From contig NC_134119.1 of assembly GCF_040939455.1 (NCBI RefSeq), positions 17,596,501 to 17,660,500 of the forward strand: 64,000 nucleotides of DNA, in the 5' to 3' direction. This stretch comes from Microcebus murinus (lineage: Eukaryota > Chordata > Mammalia > Primates > Cheirogaleidae). The translations under genes were made by a program, and so were the position numbers. Below the pieces are notes generated by a model, which was given only the letters and a program-made list of their open reading frames with translations, searched no databases and was not told the DNA's origin. Each line of letters opens with the position of its first letter. Within the stretch, counting starts at the first letter, position 1. Positions 14,871 through 27,571 of the stretch are shown here, piece by piece.

Positions 14871-15214
14871 ATATATGTTACTTTGATAATAAAGTTAGCT
14901 TAATCTTTAGTAATCTTCTTTTCCTAAATTTCCTATACCTAACAGTATGTGAGAAGACATGAGATAAAAACAACAATGAAATGTGAAATAACCGAAATCG
15001 TTAACCATGGAAAAAATAAAGATGACTCATTGGTAATCATTAAATACAAGAAGAGTTATTATGGGAAAGATGAAAACCATTTTTCTTTAAAATATGCTGA
15101 AAGCCAAACCAAAGAAAACGAAATTATTACATCATGTGTGCTTTCTTAAGATACTAACGAAGACATTTTGATACATACAGGATTTTCAAAATGAATTGAT
15201 AAAACCAAATATAT
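14871..15214. other. No recognised feature
   Basis: The sequence just upstream of Tigger1. A 66-codon lysine-rich frame at 14949-15149 has no resemblance to Tigger transposase or to any family I know. I treat it as chance. Confidence 0.5.
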
Positions 15215-15900
15215 TTAAGATGCCTTTCAAGTCTCATTATTTAAGAAATACATTTCATAAGGCTATAGCTGCCATAGATAGTGACTCCAAACCTTTTGGA
15301 AAGGATTCACCATTCTATATGCCATTAAGAAAATCCATTATTCATAGGAGAGGTGAAAAATACCAACATAAATAGGAGTTTGGAAGAAGTTGATTCTAAC
15401 CTTCATGAATGACTTTGAGGGGTTCAAAACTCCAGTGGAGAAAGCCATTGCAGATGTGGTGGAAATAGCGAGGGAACTAGAACTAGAAATGCAACCTTAA
15501 GATATGACTAAATTACTGCTATCTCATGGTAAAACTTGAATGACTGAGGAGTTGCCTCCTATGGATGGGCAAAGAAAATGGTTTCTTGAGATGTAATCTA
15601 CTCCTGGTGAAGATGCTGTGAACATTGTTGAAATAACAACAAAGGGTTTAGAATATTACATACACTTAGTTGATAAAACAGTGGCAGGGTTTGAGAGGAT
15701 TGACTCCAATTTTAAAAGAAGGTCTACCATGCATAAAATGCTACAGAGAAATCCTTCATGAAAGGAAAAATCAATTGATGTGGCAAACTTCATTGTTGTC
15801 TTATTTTAAGAAATTACCACAGCCACCCCAACCTTCAGCAACCACCCATTCTGATCAGTCAGCAGCCATCAACATCAAGCCAAGACCCTCTATCTACTAA
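15215..15900 (+). pseudogene. Tigger1 transposase remnant (C-terminal part)
   Basis: A decayed pogo-type transposase. The clearest piece is the frame at 15670-15900, with [21 protein letters not shown] and the C-terminal proline-rich [17 protein letters not shown] block. Upstream parts carry in-frame stops and frameshifts, for example around 'gcaaccttaagatatgac'. The DNA-binding region and most of the DDE/D catalytic domain are absent, so it cannot be functional. Confidence 0.85.
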
Positions 15901-15957
15901 AAGATTAGGACTAGCTGAAGGCTTAGATGTTCATTAGTAGTTTTTAGCAATAAAGTA

Positions 15958-16281
<324 letters not shown>

Positions 16282-16338
16282 TAATTAAGGTATGTACATT
16301 ATTTTTTACAAATAATGCTATTGAACTCTATTTTAATA

Positions 16339-16346
16339 GACTATAG
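16339..16346. repeat. Target-site duplication of the hAT element (left)
   Basis: GACTATAG, repeated exactly at 16570-16577 immediately after the element. The 8-base length is diagnostic for hAT integration. Confidence 0.95.
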
Positions 16347-16569
16347 CAGGGGTCCTCAAACTACGGCCCGCGGGCCACATGCAACCCACCGAGGACATTT
16401 ATCCAGCTCTCTGGGTGTTTTTGCTGCCGCTGCCTGTCCTGCTTAGCAGCTGACTCATCTCGGGCTCACAGTGCGCATGTGTGGAATGTGCACCGCACTC
16501 TCCAATGGCCCTCCAACAGTCTGAGGGACAGTGAACTGGCCCCCTGTTTAAAAAGTTTGAGGACCCCTA
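16347..16569. mobile_element. Non-autonomous hAT DNA transposon (223 bp) inside Tigger1
   Basis: The 5' end reads CAGGGGTCCTCAAACT and the 3' end AGTTTGAGGACCCCTA. These are matching terminal inverted repeats with one change at the last base. The element is flanked by a perfect 8-base duplication GACTATAG (16339-16346 and 16570-16577), the hAT hallmark. It is GC-rich against AT-rich surroundings and has no coding capacity. Its ends match hAT families of the OC1/nhAT type as I remember them, but I cannot fix the family. It interrupts the Tigger1 3' region, so it is younger than that copy. Confidence 0.93.
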
Positions 16570-16577
16570 GACTATAG
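16570..16577. repeat. Target-site duplication of the hAT element (right)
   Basis: GACTATAG, an exact partner of 16339-16346. One copy belongs to the Tigger1 sequence that was hit. Confidence 0.95.
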
Positions 16578-16714
16578 TATAGTATACATATAATTTATAT
16601 GTACTAAGAAACCAAAAAAAAAAAAAAGTGTGACTCACTTTACTGCAATATTCACATTATTGCAGTGGTCTAGAACCAAACCTGTAATATCTCCAAGGTG
16701 TGACTGTATCCCAT

Positions 16715-17170
16715 TATATTGATGTACCATACACATGCGCACATGCATGCACACACACAGTACTATATACTGTAGTACTATATGTATAGTGATTTTTGAA
16801 GTAAATTGCAGATATTGTGCTCTCTTTTCCCTAATAAACACTTTAGTGTTTATTTCCTAAAAACAAGGCCAGTTTTTATATGATCACAATATAATTATCA
16901 AAATCAGAAAATTTACATTGACATAACACTATTATCTTGCTCAATTTTTCTACAAACCTAAAACTACTCTTCATAATAAATTCTATTAATAAAAAACATA
17001 TTAATGTAATGAAAGACAAAGAAAGACTGAAGAACTGTTATAAAGAAACCTAAAATGATATGACAACTAGATTAGGCCCTGGATCATATTTTTTATGTTT
17101 GCTTTAAGGATTTTATTGGGACAATGGGCCAAATACAAATATGGTCTGTAAATTAATTTCTAAAAGCAAA
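16715..17170 (-). mobile_element. Old L1M 3' UTR with 5' inversion
   Basis: 16770-16965 is an L1M 3' UTR on the minus strand ('tttatttcctaaaaacaagg', 'attatcaaaatcagaaaatt'). 17010-17170 is the adjacent upstream part of the same kind of UTR on the plus strand ('gaactgttataaagaaacc', 'aatatggtctgtaaatt'). In L1 order the second piece leads directly into the first. Read on the minus strand, this is an L1 whose 5' end is inverted. The 'tatccc...acacacacag' stretch at 16708-16760 may be part of the same UTR. Confidence 0.55.
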
Positions 17171-19426
17171 GAAAAATTTAAAAGTCCTGGACCAACAGAT
17201 CCTAAAAAATGTAAAGTTGGCACCTAAATCCCAGTAAACATTAAATCCTTATAAACCCTCAGTTGCAAAGATCCTATATATACAAATAGCTACAATCATC
17301 AAGACCTCTGCCAGGAGCTGTACCCTCACTGCTCCATCATTGACCCGATAGAACCACTGAAGTCCCCTATTAAAGAGAGGGGCACCATTCCTGCTGTTAC
17401 TAAAATCCTAGAAGCCATAAATTTCCTCTATGCATTCCTTAATGCTTAGCAATTCTCCAATCTATGAAGCTTCTATATCAAAACCGCACCTAACTGATAA
17501 GCAACTATTTTTCTCACTTCTACCATAACCACACACATACACAACCTATCCACCCCTGCCAAATTTCCCACTCACACTCAAATGCGAGAGAAACACAAAG
17601 AAAATCAAGTCTTAGAGTGATTTCAGAGGATTAAGAAATCACAGCCACATTATTAGGACACTATTTTCAGCTATACTATGGTTTGAGTAGGCCTTAATGG
17701 GTGGGCCTGGGATCCTGCCACTTATAACACTAGCTCTTTAGAAAAAGAATTATAAGTTTCAAACATTACAAACATTATTTTGGATAACCTAAGTTTGAGA
17801 CTACTTGCTCTTTATATTAATGCAGAAAATTTAAATCAATACCCATATAGGATCTCATTATAAAAGTCTCTACTTTGAAATATTGATTGATTAGTCTGTT
17901 ATAATTGTACTGAATTCAAGAAGTTTCTACATTAGCAAACTATACTTACAATTTGATTGACATAAATAAGACTGCATTAAAGGTTTAAAGGGTCATACTG
18001 GATCTGAAAATTTCAAGTACTATATTTCAAACTGAAACTGTTTCAATAATCATTTTTTACAATACACAGGAGGCTGTGGGAATCATAATTGAAGAGCTAA
18101 GTATACTTTAAAAAATGAATATACTTCAAAGAGAATAACTACATGATCTATCATAGTTAAAAAATAAAAATAAATGTCAGGGCCAGCTACTAGATGAATC
18201 AGATTTTATTGTTTCCATAATATTACTCATATGTGTTTTTAAAAAGTAACTTTGTTTACAGACTAAAAGCCTCCTGATTTAAGTTTCCCCTTTCAAAGCA
18301 GAAGAAAATATGTACTTCTTTTCTGTAATATTCCAAGCTACTGAAATATAACCAATGAAATCATTTAATATAGTTTTTAACTTAGAATTATTTGTTTACA
18401 CCCTGCAATTATTTTGAAGAGAAAAACAAAATATTCTGCCATTAGAAAAAAGTGTCAACAAGTGGACACCTAAGAAATAAGATCTGAAAATGTTGGTGAA
18501 CACACATCTGACCTACAACCTGAATGAAACTTCCCCCAAATAGGCAGATGGCAAATTGCAAAATAACATCTGGAATTTAATCCCAGGAAATCAGATCCAA
18601 TCTGAAATGCTGAGTAGCAAGCACAGCCCTCACTGGAATACGGTATCAGGTAGGATGGCTAGTTTATAGGCTCTAAGCACCACGGTAACAATTCTACAGA
18701 CAGCTATTCAAAACGGTGGCATTTGAAAGCCATAGGCCCCTGAGAATAAAAGTCATAATGGAGCAAATAAGAGCACTGGCCTGCAGGTCATAAATACCAC
18801 ACACATTCAATTATTAAAAGAGTGGAAGTATATTTAATAATTCCTCCTCCCTACAAAACACTGCAACTAGAGAGAGAACCAAAAAAGCAGGAGCAGCCTT
18901 ACAATAAATTATCTATAACTAAAGCAGAAAAGAAATACGCCAAATCAGAAACAATGTTCTGTGAAAACTGTTAGCAAAGACTGGCAAGATCTGAAAATTG
19001 TGATAAAAATTCCTGGAGGTCAAATAACTTCTATATAGTATACAAAGCTAAGGGGAAGAGATTACATTTATAGGACACTAATGGCCCCCTAAGAACTATG
19101 CATATCCTGCCTCAGATCAGGAATCTGTAGGCCAAATAGACTGTGCAGAAGACTGCAGTAGGCTAGGATCAAGCTGGAGCATGGGGTTATAAAAAAAGAC
19201 CAGATAGAGGTCTGTAAAGGTCACAAATGTTGGCAAGACTAAGGCTAACAGTATAGTCACATGGGCACAAGGCCTCAGCAGTATCACCCATCAAAGTACG
19301 CTTGAAGTACGCCATGAACAAAGTTGGAAAAGAAGTAAGCAATGAACACTTGAAGGCCTAGGGTTGCAGCACCATATGAGATTGAATTTGCTATGGGGTC
19401 CAAGGCAAACTCCAACAACAAGCTCC
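17171..19426. other. No recognised feature
   Basis: More than 2 kb of sequence with no repeat I can name and no coding frame. It is somewhat less AT-rich around 18.5-19.4 kb. Parts of the segment before the LTR could be decayed retroviral internal sequence, but I see no protein motif. Confidence 0.5.
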
Positions 19427-19830
19427 TGTGATGGTTAGTTTTATGTGTCAACTGGCTAGGCCATGGTACTCAGATATTTGGTCAAGCATTGTTTTTGTAG
19501 AGGTATATTGTAGATGAGATTGATATTATATCAGTTGACATTGAGTAAAACAGATTACCCTCCATACTGTGAGTAGGCCTCATCCAATCAACTGAAAGCC
19601 TTAATAGAAAATGGCTTACTTCCCTCAAAGAAAAGGGAATTCTGGCAACAGATCCCCATAACTACAACCCTTCTCCAGGTCTCCAGCCTGCTGGCCTACC
19701 CTGCAGATTTTGGATTTGTCAATCCTACACAGTCATGTGAACCAATTCCTTAAAATAAACCTTTCTTTCTCTGTATATATCAATATACATCCTATTGGCT
19801 CTGTTTCTCTGAAGAATTCTGCCTAATGCA
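19427..19830 (+). mobile_element. Solo LTR, ERVL class (MLT2-like)
   Basis: The 404-base element starts TGTGATGGTTAG and ends with 'cctaatgca', the TG...CA ends of an LTR. Inside are 'gtaggcctcatccaatca', a polyadenylation signal region 'aaaataaacctttctttctc' and the 'cctattggctctgtttctct' block typical of MLT2-like ERVL LTRs. The flanking five bases (GCTCC/GTCCT) match at three positions, consistent with a decayed 5-base duplication. No internal viral genes are present. Confidence 0.75.
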
Positions 19831-20384
19831 GTCCTAACACCAAGAATTTGGAGCAACTGCTTCCCTATTCCACATAGCCCTGCTCCCCAAGAGAGCTTTC
19901 CTAGAGCTATCACTCAATTTCCTGAGAGCCTCAAAGAAAACGAACCTTGCCTTCTTCATCTTCATCTTTGTCACCCAGGCATTGTCTAGATAGGGCCATA
20001 CAGCAGACAATCAATAATCCCTCTTAGACATACTCAAGATTAAGATTCAGGTACTTTCTGGCCCATGTGATTCTGAAAAACTATATACATTGCTGATATA
20101 CGTTCTATCCATTTCTAATGTGAGCAAGCAAAACCTATACACGTATCTGAGCACCTAAAATAATATCATTTGTCCTTCTCTATTCTTTGCAGTGGCTAAT
20201 TTTAAAAGCTGAATTTAATTTTGTTCCCAATCATTACACAGGCTTAATTTGATTATTCAAAATAAACTCCAATCTGTTCTGCAAAATGCTTCTCAATTTC
20301 TTTCAGAAACCCAAAGGTTGAATTATAGATAAAAAAAATCAAGTTCCCCAATCTAAAGACTGGTAATAGTCAAGAAGAAGCATC
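19831..20384. other. No recognised feature
   Basis: No gene or nameable repeat between the solo LTR and the next MIR. Confidence 0.55.
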
Positions 20385-20597
20385 TAACAATAATACCTAC
20401 CTTTTATAGGGCATTTATTGTTTACTAAACATTTTTGATAGCCACTTTAACATGAATTATTGCAACACAGCACAATAACGTAGATAGAGAGTATTACCCT
20501 CTTTTATAAATGAGGAAACTCAAGCTGGGAAAATTTTAAAGTTTACACAGCAGAGTGGATTAAAATCAAGACTCTCTCATTCCAAAGCCAATTCATA
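20385..20597 (-). mobile_element. MIR SINE
   Basis: Reverse-complement MIR order: 'aataatacctacctt', 'ataaatgaggaaactcaagc', 'tttacacagcagagtggatt', 'tcattccaaagccaa'. It is strongly diverged. Confidence 0.65.
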
Positions 20598-22514
20598 CCC
20601 CAAGATAAGTAAATTCATAACAAAAAATGGTTTAATTCCCATCAAAACACGCAAACAATGAAAAAAGTAGTGTTGTTTGGCAGCTAAAACAAAACTCATC
20701 TTAAAACAACAATGTTAACAGCATGTAAATGAATTGGAATGGTTATCAAAATGTTGCTGGATAACTTCTTAGGCAGAAACAGTTAAGATTAAAAATTAAA
20801 TGTCCTCATTTCAAAATCCTTAAAGAGATTAGGCAGAAAGATGATTGTGCCCAGTTCTAGTATGGACAACAATACATAACAACTATAAACTCTAAAGAAA
20901 ACCTAAAAAATGACTACCTGAAAGCTCTGGAGAATTTACACAAGTAGAGAGAAACTGAGCTACATTTGACACTTGGAAGAAGGGGATGATACTAGGTAGT
21001 CTCCCTGCTCTGTTTGGTTTTCATTTTTTATGCTGTTTAGCCTGAAGGCAGTCCTCATAGTCCCCATGCAGAGTGGCTAAAACTACAATAGAGATATGAT
21101 CATGATTTACCAATTTCTCAAATTGTGGGACATTCTTTCTAAAAGTTACAAAGACTTTAATAAGTATATTTTTATAGTCAACTAACTCACATACTTCAAT
21201 TATTAACTATTTATTTATGCCTCAGCTTTGGTCTACTTTAAATAATAAATGCATGTATTAATTTTTTATATTTCCCCTAAAGCCAAAACCAACTTAAGAT
21301 AAGCAAGGCAAGTAGGTGCACAAAATAGCAATTAGTAGGAGGCACAATGAAATTTTCTTTGAATTACATGATAATCATATTCCCATTAAGTGTATTTCCT
21401 TTTATTAATGACTTCTTTTAATCTTCTCCTTTCAGACTTCTCAGATGGAATATTAATTTGAGGAAAAGAATGATGGTAAAAAACATACAGAAAACTTTTA
21501 ATTTAATTTGGAAATAACATTTTATCTTAATAATCATGATCATAGATTCCAATTAATTTTAAATGCAATTTTATTTTGACTGCCAAAGAAAAACTTTTTA
21601 AGCTATAATATTCCTGAGCTCTCCCAATCCACAGAGTTGATCACTAATTTTTATAATAAATAAAAAAATAGCAAAAAGACAATTATTTCTTATCATTCCA
21701 TCATTACTTGAAGCTATATCCCAGTAAGATATATCAACTTTCACAGAACTTTTTGGTTCAGTAAGGCTGCTTGCTATGCTTAGATTTAAATTTACTACTG
21801 AAGCCTATGATTCTATTCAAAGTGACTTGTGTAAATTCTCAACGTAGTATGCCACTTTATGAGGCCTTCAGAAGAAATTATTCTCAGGTCTTGGTACCAG
21901 AAAGCAACTAAAAACTCTAGAAATCTTGTACTGGGCTTTTTTTCTTTAACCACTAGAAGCTCAAACTCAACTATATGGACTAGCAACCATGTATAGTTAT
22001 AGCATGGAATTCTTCATCCCAATATTACCATTTACTTAAAATGATTAGGGAATTTCATTAGGAAAGATCAAAACTTACTATAGTGAGATATGAAAATATC
22101 ATGTCTGCCTTTATGTTTTTATGGATTTAAAATGTTGATTCATATTTATTAGCACCAATATTAAATATTAAAGTACTAAATATAATACTTATGAATTAAT
22201 GGAAGCATAAACTAAATGTGTAGTTACAAACAGTTACAAAATAAGAAAATACTCATTCTGTTCAGCACCTTGCTTTTCTGGTGAAATTGACACATACCAA
22301 CCCACACTCATTCTGTTGTTGTGACGATGTACACTGACAACAGCCACTTATCAGCCATGGTTTCCACATGTAGAATCTGGAGGTTCTAGGCAGCCTATGA
22401 AGAGTTTAAATGCCACAGCAGCACTCACATAGCTGCAGTCACTGCTAAGCCCCAGGAAGGCACCATCCTCTTTTGAACAACTGTGTTGACAAACTGATTC
22501 AAGTTGAGAAACAC
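20598..22514. other. No recognised feature
   Basis: About 1.9 kb of AT-rich sequence without genes, RNA genes or repeats that I can identify. There is no CpG cluster. Confidence 0.5.
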
Positions 22515-22725
22515 TTGGGCTTTTACTATGAGCTCAGCTCCATATTAGATAATTTATAGTTATTCTATTTAATCTTCATGATGCTGGTGAGTATGTGCTT
22601 TTACCCTCATGTTAGAGATGAAGACAATAGAAATCAAGTTACAAGATCAAACTGACTTAGGTGCTATAACAGAGCTAAGACCTAAGCTTGACTCCAAATT
22701 TTATGTTCTTTCCAGCACCCAACAA
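22515..22725 (-). mobile_element. MIR SINE
   Basis: Reverse-complement MIR order: 'ttttactatgagctcagctcc', 'tatttaatcttcatgatgctgg', 'agagatgaagacaatagaa', 'cagagctaagacctaag', 'tgttctttccagcac'. Confidence 0.68.
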
Positions 22726-23934
22726 CTAACTAGAAAATGTATATGAATAGTAATACACAAGTAAAAATTCAAAAGATAAATTTATTCTTGTTGAAGCATT
22801 GAGTGAAGGTGAAATATTTCGGATAAAGTTATGTAAATGCTACTTGCTGGGCACCTCTTCTTAAGACATCTTGGAATGTCATGAGAAGTTTTGTTGATGA
22901 AAAAGCAATCAAGTAGAATTTAGGTATAATATGCTCCATCTATTTTCCTCTTAAGAAGTAACAAACGCAAGTGCATTATAATCGTGAAACTGTTTTCCAA
23001 GTACTATACCTACTTTGGGGGATTTATTTAAATTGGTAGCCCAAGGATAATGTTTACATGTTTAGAACTGAGGTATTGGTGGTGTTATCTATAGACCATT
23101 TAAATGCTCTGTGTTTAACTGAACGTCATAGGAATTTTTGAACAGTAATAATTTATAAAATACAGTAAAACTCCTATGATAACACCTAGATTACAGATCT
23201 ACAATTCTTTATCCAAAACTCTTGGAAGAAGATATGTTTTAAAATTTAGAATGTATATATCTGTGTATGTATGTATATTTAGAAAGTCAATAAATGTTGC
23301 ATAAATTATATAGCATTCTGTAACTTTCAGGGCCCTAGCAGGAGCTGGTTACATGTTCAAATTAGGATAATTTGAGAAAAATTTAATAAAGGCACTATTT
23401 CCTAAGGAGTGAGCAAGGTGTAGAAGAACTACAAAAGATAGCTCAGTAACCTGAATCTAGTATTGTGGTGACTATTAACCACCTCTAGGCCAGCAAGAGT
23501 AAAGGAATGGAGCTGTTACTGAAAGCTGGAGACTAAGAGACTTGCCGGGATTAGTAACTTTGAGATACTAAGACCCCTCGTGAAGGTATTTTGCTAGTTA
23601 CTTCCACTGGCCAAACCTAAATGAGGAAACAAACAGCAGGGAGCCTATAAATACAGATTGTATATTTACAATCCATACTGTCAGACTCCTGGGCACATAG
23701 CTAGATAGAGAAGTGTGGAGAGTGAATTTGGAGGGATAAATGAAAGCTACCTAGCATTCACTCTAAGCAGAATCTGGGGCAGCATATATTAATCAAATAT
23801 ATTAATATTTCTGCCACAAAATGTATAAAAATACACATTAAATGAAAAAAAGATAAGTCCAAATCAGGTTTTGCTGCCAAATTAGTTACTAAAAAGCAAC
23901 AACAACAAAAATAAAACTTTTGATTTTCAGAGCC
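22726..23934. other. No recognised feature
   Basis: AT-rich sequence with a short TATG-rich patch at 23255-23280. No gene or named repeat was recognised. Confidence 0.5.
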
Positions 23935-24097
23935 TTTGGATATGGTGGTCATCTCTATTTTACAGATGAGAACAGAGGTTTATAAAGGTAAAATAACTTG
24001 TCCAAGGTCACAAAGCTAGTACTAATAAATTAAAGACTCAGAATTTGAGCCTAGTTCTGACTTTGGAAGCTAAGTTGCTTACTACTCTACCTCATTA
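23935..24097 (-). mobile_element. MIR SINE fragment
   Basis: The MIR core is clear in reverse: 'tctattttacagatgag', 'taacttgtccaaggtcacaa', 'gctagtac', 'gaatttgagcctagttctg', 'ttgcttactactctacctc'. Confidence 0.78.
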
Positions 24098-25344
24098 CTT
24101 TCCTTATAATGCAAGTATTATAAAGGATTCCATAATTTGTACATGTTTACCTTTTTTGCTGTGAAATTCATCTTATAAAACCGTACAAAATTGGTATGAA
24201 TTTAAAGCATATTCTTAGCATCAATAAATCTTGAAATAAAAGTATTATGCTTATATTAATAGTTTTGAAACGTCATTGCACAAGGTCTTGGCTACCCATG
24301 TAACCACAAGCGTTTCCCTCCCATTATAAGATGCACTGTCCTTGGTGTTCTCACAGTTGATGTGCTCCCATAGTTGCAAAGAATCACCAATCTGCCAATC
24401 ATCTGGAAAATATTTTTATATTTTATAGATCATAAGCAGCACCAAAGCTTAGAACTTCTTTTCCTTTGACTGAGTTCCATTCTTACTGGGCACACATTAT
24501 GTTTGAATTGCATTTTGCACACCTGAAAATTTAATCACATGCCAATTTCAATCATCACAGTGGATACAAAATAAAATAAACCTGAATGTGAGTATTTTCT
24601 TGTATTCTTCTGATATTACCAACTTTGTAACATAGTAATTCAAATCTAAAAGCAACCAGGAGAACTATCTGCTAATCTTGAATTAGTATGAAAATTCTTC
24701 TCAGTACTGCTATGTAAGAGTTCCATCCCTTCAAACTTGCTTCTAGGCAGGAGAACTTATTTACCCACTGTCTTCTCTAGGCTATCCACATCATGGGCTT
24801 GACTGCTGCCCAGCAGGAAGTGTGTTAAAAGTCTCTATGAATAAGGCATACAGCCTACAACAGAACATTCTTTCTCCTTTGGTACCTACCTACTCTCAGC
24901 TCCACATTTGAATTCTACTCCCGACATTACCCTAGCTGCTAGCTTCCTTTCCTACCATTTGACTCACTTTAGTACTTATTCCCAATTTGCAAATCCCAGG
25001 TTGACTTATCTTTCCTGGTCCTAGGATTATTTTGTGAAGAATAATTATTTGTTAGCTTAGAATTCTATACCTTAATACCAAGGCCTGTATATGAAAAATG
25101 TGTTTAGTTATTCTGAGTACATGTGGCAAAAGTGAAACGTAAATAATTTAGCTGATTAAAATCTATTACTTTTCCTTCCTCACCAGGAGCTTTATTTTTA
25201 AGTCATGGGACTTATAGAAACTATGAAGAGAGGCATGTTCACTAACTTTCTTTTTTTTTTTCAAAGTACAGTAAATTTGTATTTATCAAAATCTCTGGAG
25301 AGTAAAGTCTGGATAAGAGGGAGTAGGGACAGGAGGAACAACTG
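24098..25344. other. No recognised feature
   Basis: No coding frame and no repeat that I can name. Parts at 24.26-24.56 kb and 24.7-25.0 kb have a more even base composition than the surroundings and would be the places to look for conserved non-coding sequence. Confidence 0.45.
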
Positions 25345-25735
25345 TTAGCTGATCATCCAAATGCAATATATACTCTATTATTCTTGGGCACAAAGTAGAC
25401 TAGATTCCCAGCCTCTCTTGAAGTTAGGTGCTCTGGGACTGAATTCTAGCCAATTGAAAGTTAACAGAAGTTCCACTATGGCCAAAACTTCCATGCTCTT
25501 TTCCCCTTCTGTCTGGCAGGGATGGAGACAGTGCCTAGAATGACCTAGGAGGCCACATACTGCTGATGGTAAGCCTCCCTATCTGACTCCCTAAAAGACC
25601 CACATGGACAAGGGCCACCTAGTGAACTATTTACCTTTCCAGTAGTGTTACATGAGCAGGAAATAAATTATCATTTTCAAGCCATTTTATATTCTGGAGT
25701 CTGTTTTACAGCTAGAATTACCCTAATTTATATCA
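25345..25735 (+). mobile_element. Old LTR-like repeat, family uncertain
   Basis: I recognise the pattern of a common mammalian repeat. It has 'actagattcccagcctctctt', 'ctgaattctagccaattg', 'gttacatgagcaggaaata' with an AATAAA-like signal, then 'ttttcaagccattttat' and 'gaattaccctaattta'. The 3' part looks like an LTR polyadenylation and terminal region. I cannot name the family. The 60-codon frame at 25361-25543 lies within it. Confidence 0.5.
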
Positions 25736-27561
25736 CACCTTATATCTGGTAAAAGCATATCTTTTTTTTTTTTCTGGCATCACTGATATTTGTTGGAGGA
25801 GGGGGCCTTGATATTTGTTGGCAAAATTATGGAAAAATTTGCATAACTCCTAGACCTTCTGAGAGGGAAGACATAGAGACCTTGAAACTCTTCTCCCTAA
25901 AAGTCAAAGTCATTGAAACCTCTCTAACTAAAGAAGTTAGGATGAGCAGCAGGGAAGAGAACATGACCCCAGAGAGAATGGCAGCTCTGGTGACTCTACC
26001 CTGGGGAAGTGGTTATTCAAGTGAGCTATAATTTGGGGAACCCAGGCCAATTATGGCTTACAGAATTCTTTACTGGGTTTGTAATGAGAAGGGATCATTC
26101 TCCCCCACTTATTTATTTCCATATTCAACAAATATTTACTAAACATCTACTATATATCCCCTTCTCTATTCCTGTAGGAATCCTAAGTCTCCTTTGGAAC
26201 CCCTTTTGAGGTTCATACCATCTATTTATATGACCAGCTTAAGACTTGGTAAGAAACAGAAAAACGACTCTAATCATCATAAATAGGAAAATGTATTGAT
26301 AGAACACTGGGCAGTCCCAGTGGAAATGAAGAAAGAGGTCAACAACTACTTTTTTGGAAAAACAGAAACAAAATCATTCAGGGGAAACTCTACAGTGGAA
26401 TTTGGGAACCTAATCATCGTAGCAATACTAACAATATGACACAGTCCTACTGACCAGATTTCAAATTTCATATTTCCAAAAGGGAGAATCTGAGTATACA
26501 AGCTTTAATCAGCTGTAAACTCTTGGGTTCTTTAGTTGTAGCAACAGAGTCATAGCTACATGGCACCAACATGGCCAACAGAACTCTCACCCTGGGTTTT
26601 GGGGCAAAGTCCCAGAGAAAGAAAATGGCTATGCATTAAACACTACCCCAAAAAGGTACAAACCTCTGGCCTTGCAGCACACATGAATATTTGCTATTTT
26701 CTATATATCCAAAGATGCCATAATTAAACTATCAAGCCACAAAGACAATACAAGTACTCCCCACAGGGATATGATTCAATATACCCCAAAATCCTGTAAT
26801 GTAACTATTCCACTACAACTACAATATAATCACTCCCCTCCCCAAAGGAAGCTGACCCAAAGTCACCTTCAACAACTATATCCAGGATTAATATTATGAA
26901 TCCACTCTTCTTCAAGTCCAGAATCTCCATGAAGTACCCAGAATTCCCCTAGTTAAGCTATAACCACATACTAACATACCAATTTCCAACATGGAAATTG
27001 TTTTCATTTCAATTCTAACTCCTACTTTAAAAATGAAAGAGAAGATAATTATTGTTCTCTATCAGCAACAAACAAATACAAATAGAATGAAAGGCTTTAT
27101 TTCTACCTTAGCTGGTATCCACCCTCCAGTACTCATTACAAGTACCTTGCATTCAGTACATGGAATGTACCTTGCATTTGCATTCAAAAAAGACTTGCTA
27201 GTAGGTTCTTTGTGGAGAGGGGTAATGCAAACCTCAGTCTGGTAGGAGTCTCAGTCTTTAATACTCCTGTTGTAAGACTTCAATAAAATTTCCATTAACC
27301 TTACTACTGGGCATGGTGGTAGAAGGAAGCACCCCAAGGAATCCCATAGGTTTTACTATATTCCTCCCAGTGTCTATTTAGAGAAAAACAACTCAATTCC
27401 CCTCTTATAGATAGAATCAATCATCCCAGCTAACACATGATCTCATTTTTTGCCTAGTCCCCTGATGGCATGAAGAGGCCAAAATGGCCATCATGCCTGG
27501 CCTCTCTACAACATTTTCTATAATTTCTACTTCTTGAAGAAATTCCTCCCTCTAATCCACA
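25736..27561. other. Unassigned sequence, possibly decayed repeat
   Basis: About 1.8 kb without recognisable coding content. A short 'attcaacaaatatttactaaac' segment at 26120-26165 resembles a reversed L2 end but is too short to call. The CA-rich texture from 26.4 to 27.5 kb hints at an unrecognised retroviral or LTR-derived segment. I see no protein motif. Confidence 0.4.
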
Positions 27562-27571
27562 ATTATGTGGA

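Noticed and set aside
14949..15149. 66-codon lysine-rich frame just before Tigger1
   Set aside because: It does not match the Tigger transposase sequence expected there, and no family is recognisable.
26115..26170. Possible reversed L2 terminus
   Set aside because: Only one 22-base block resembles L2 and the flanks do not continue the match.
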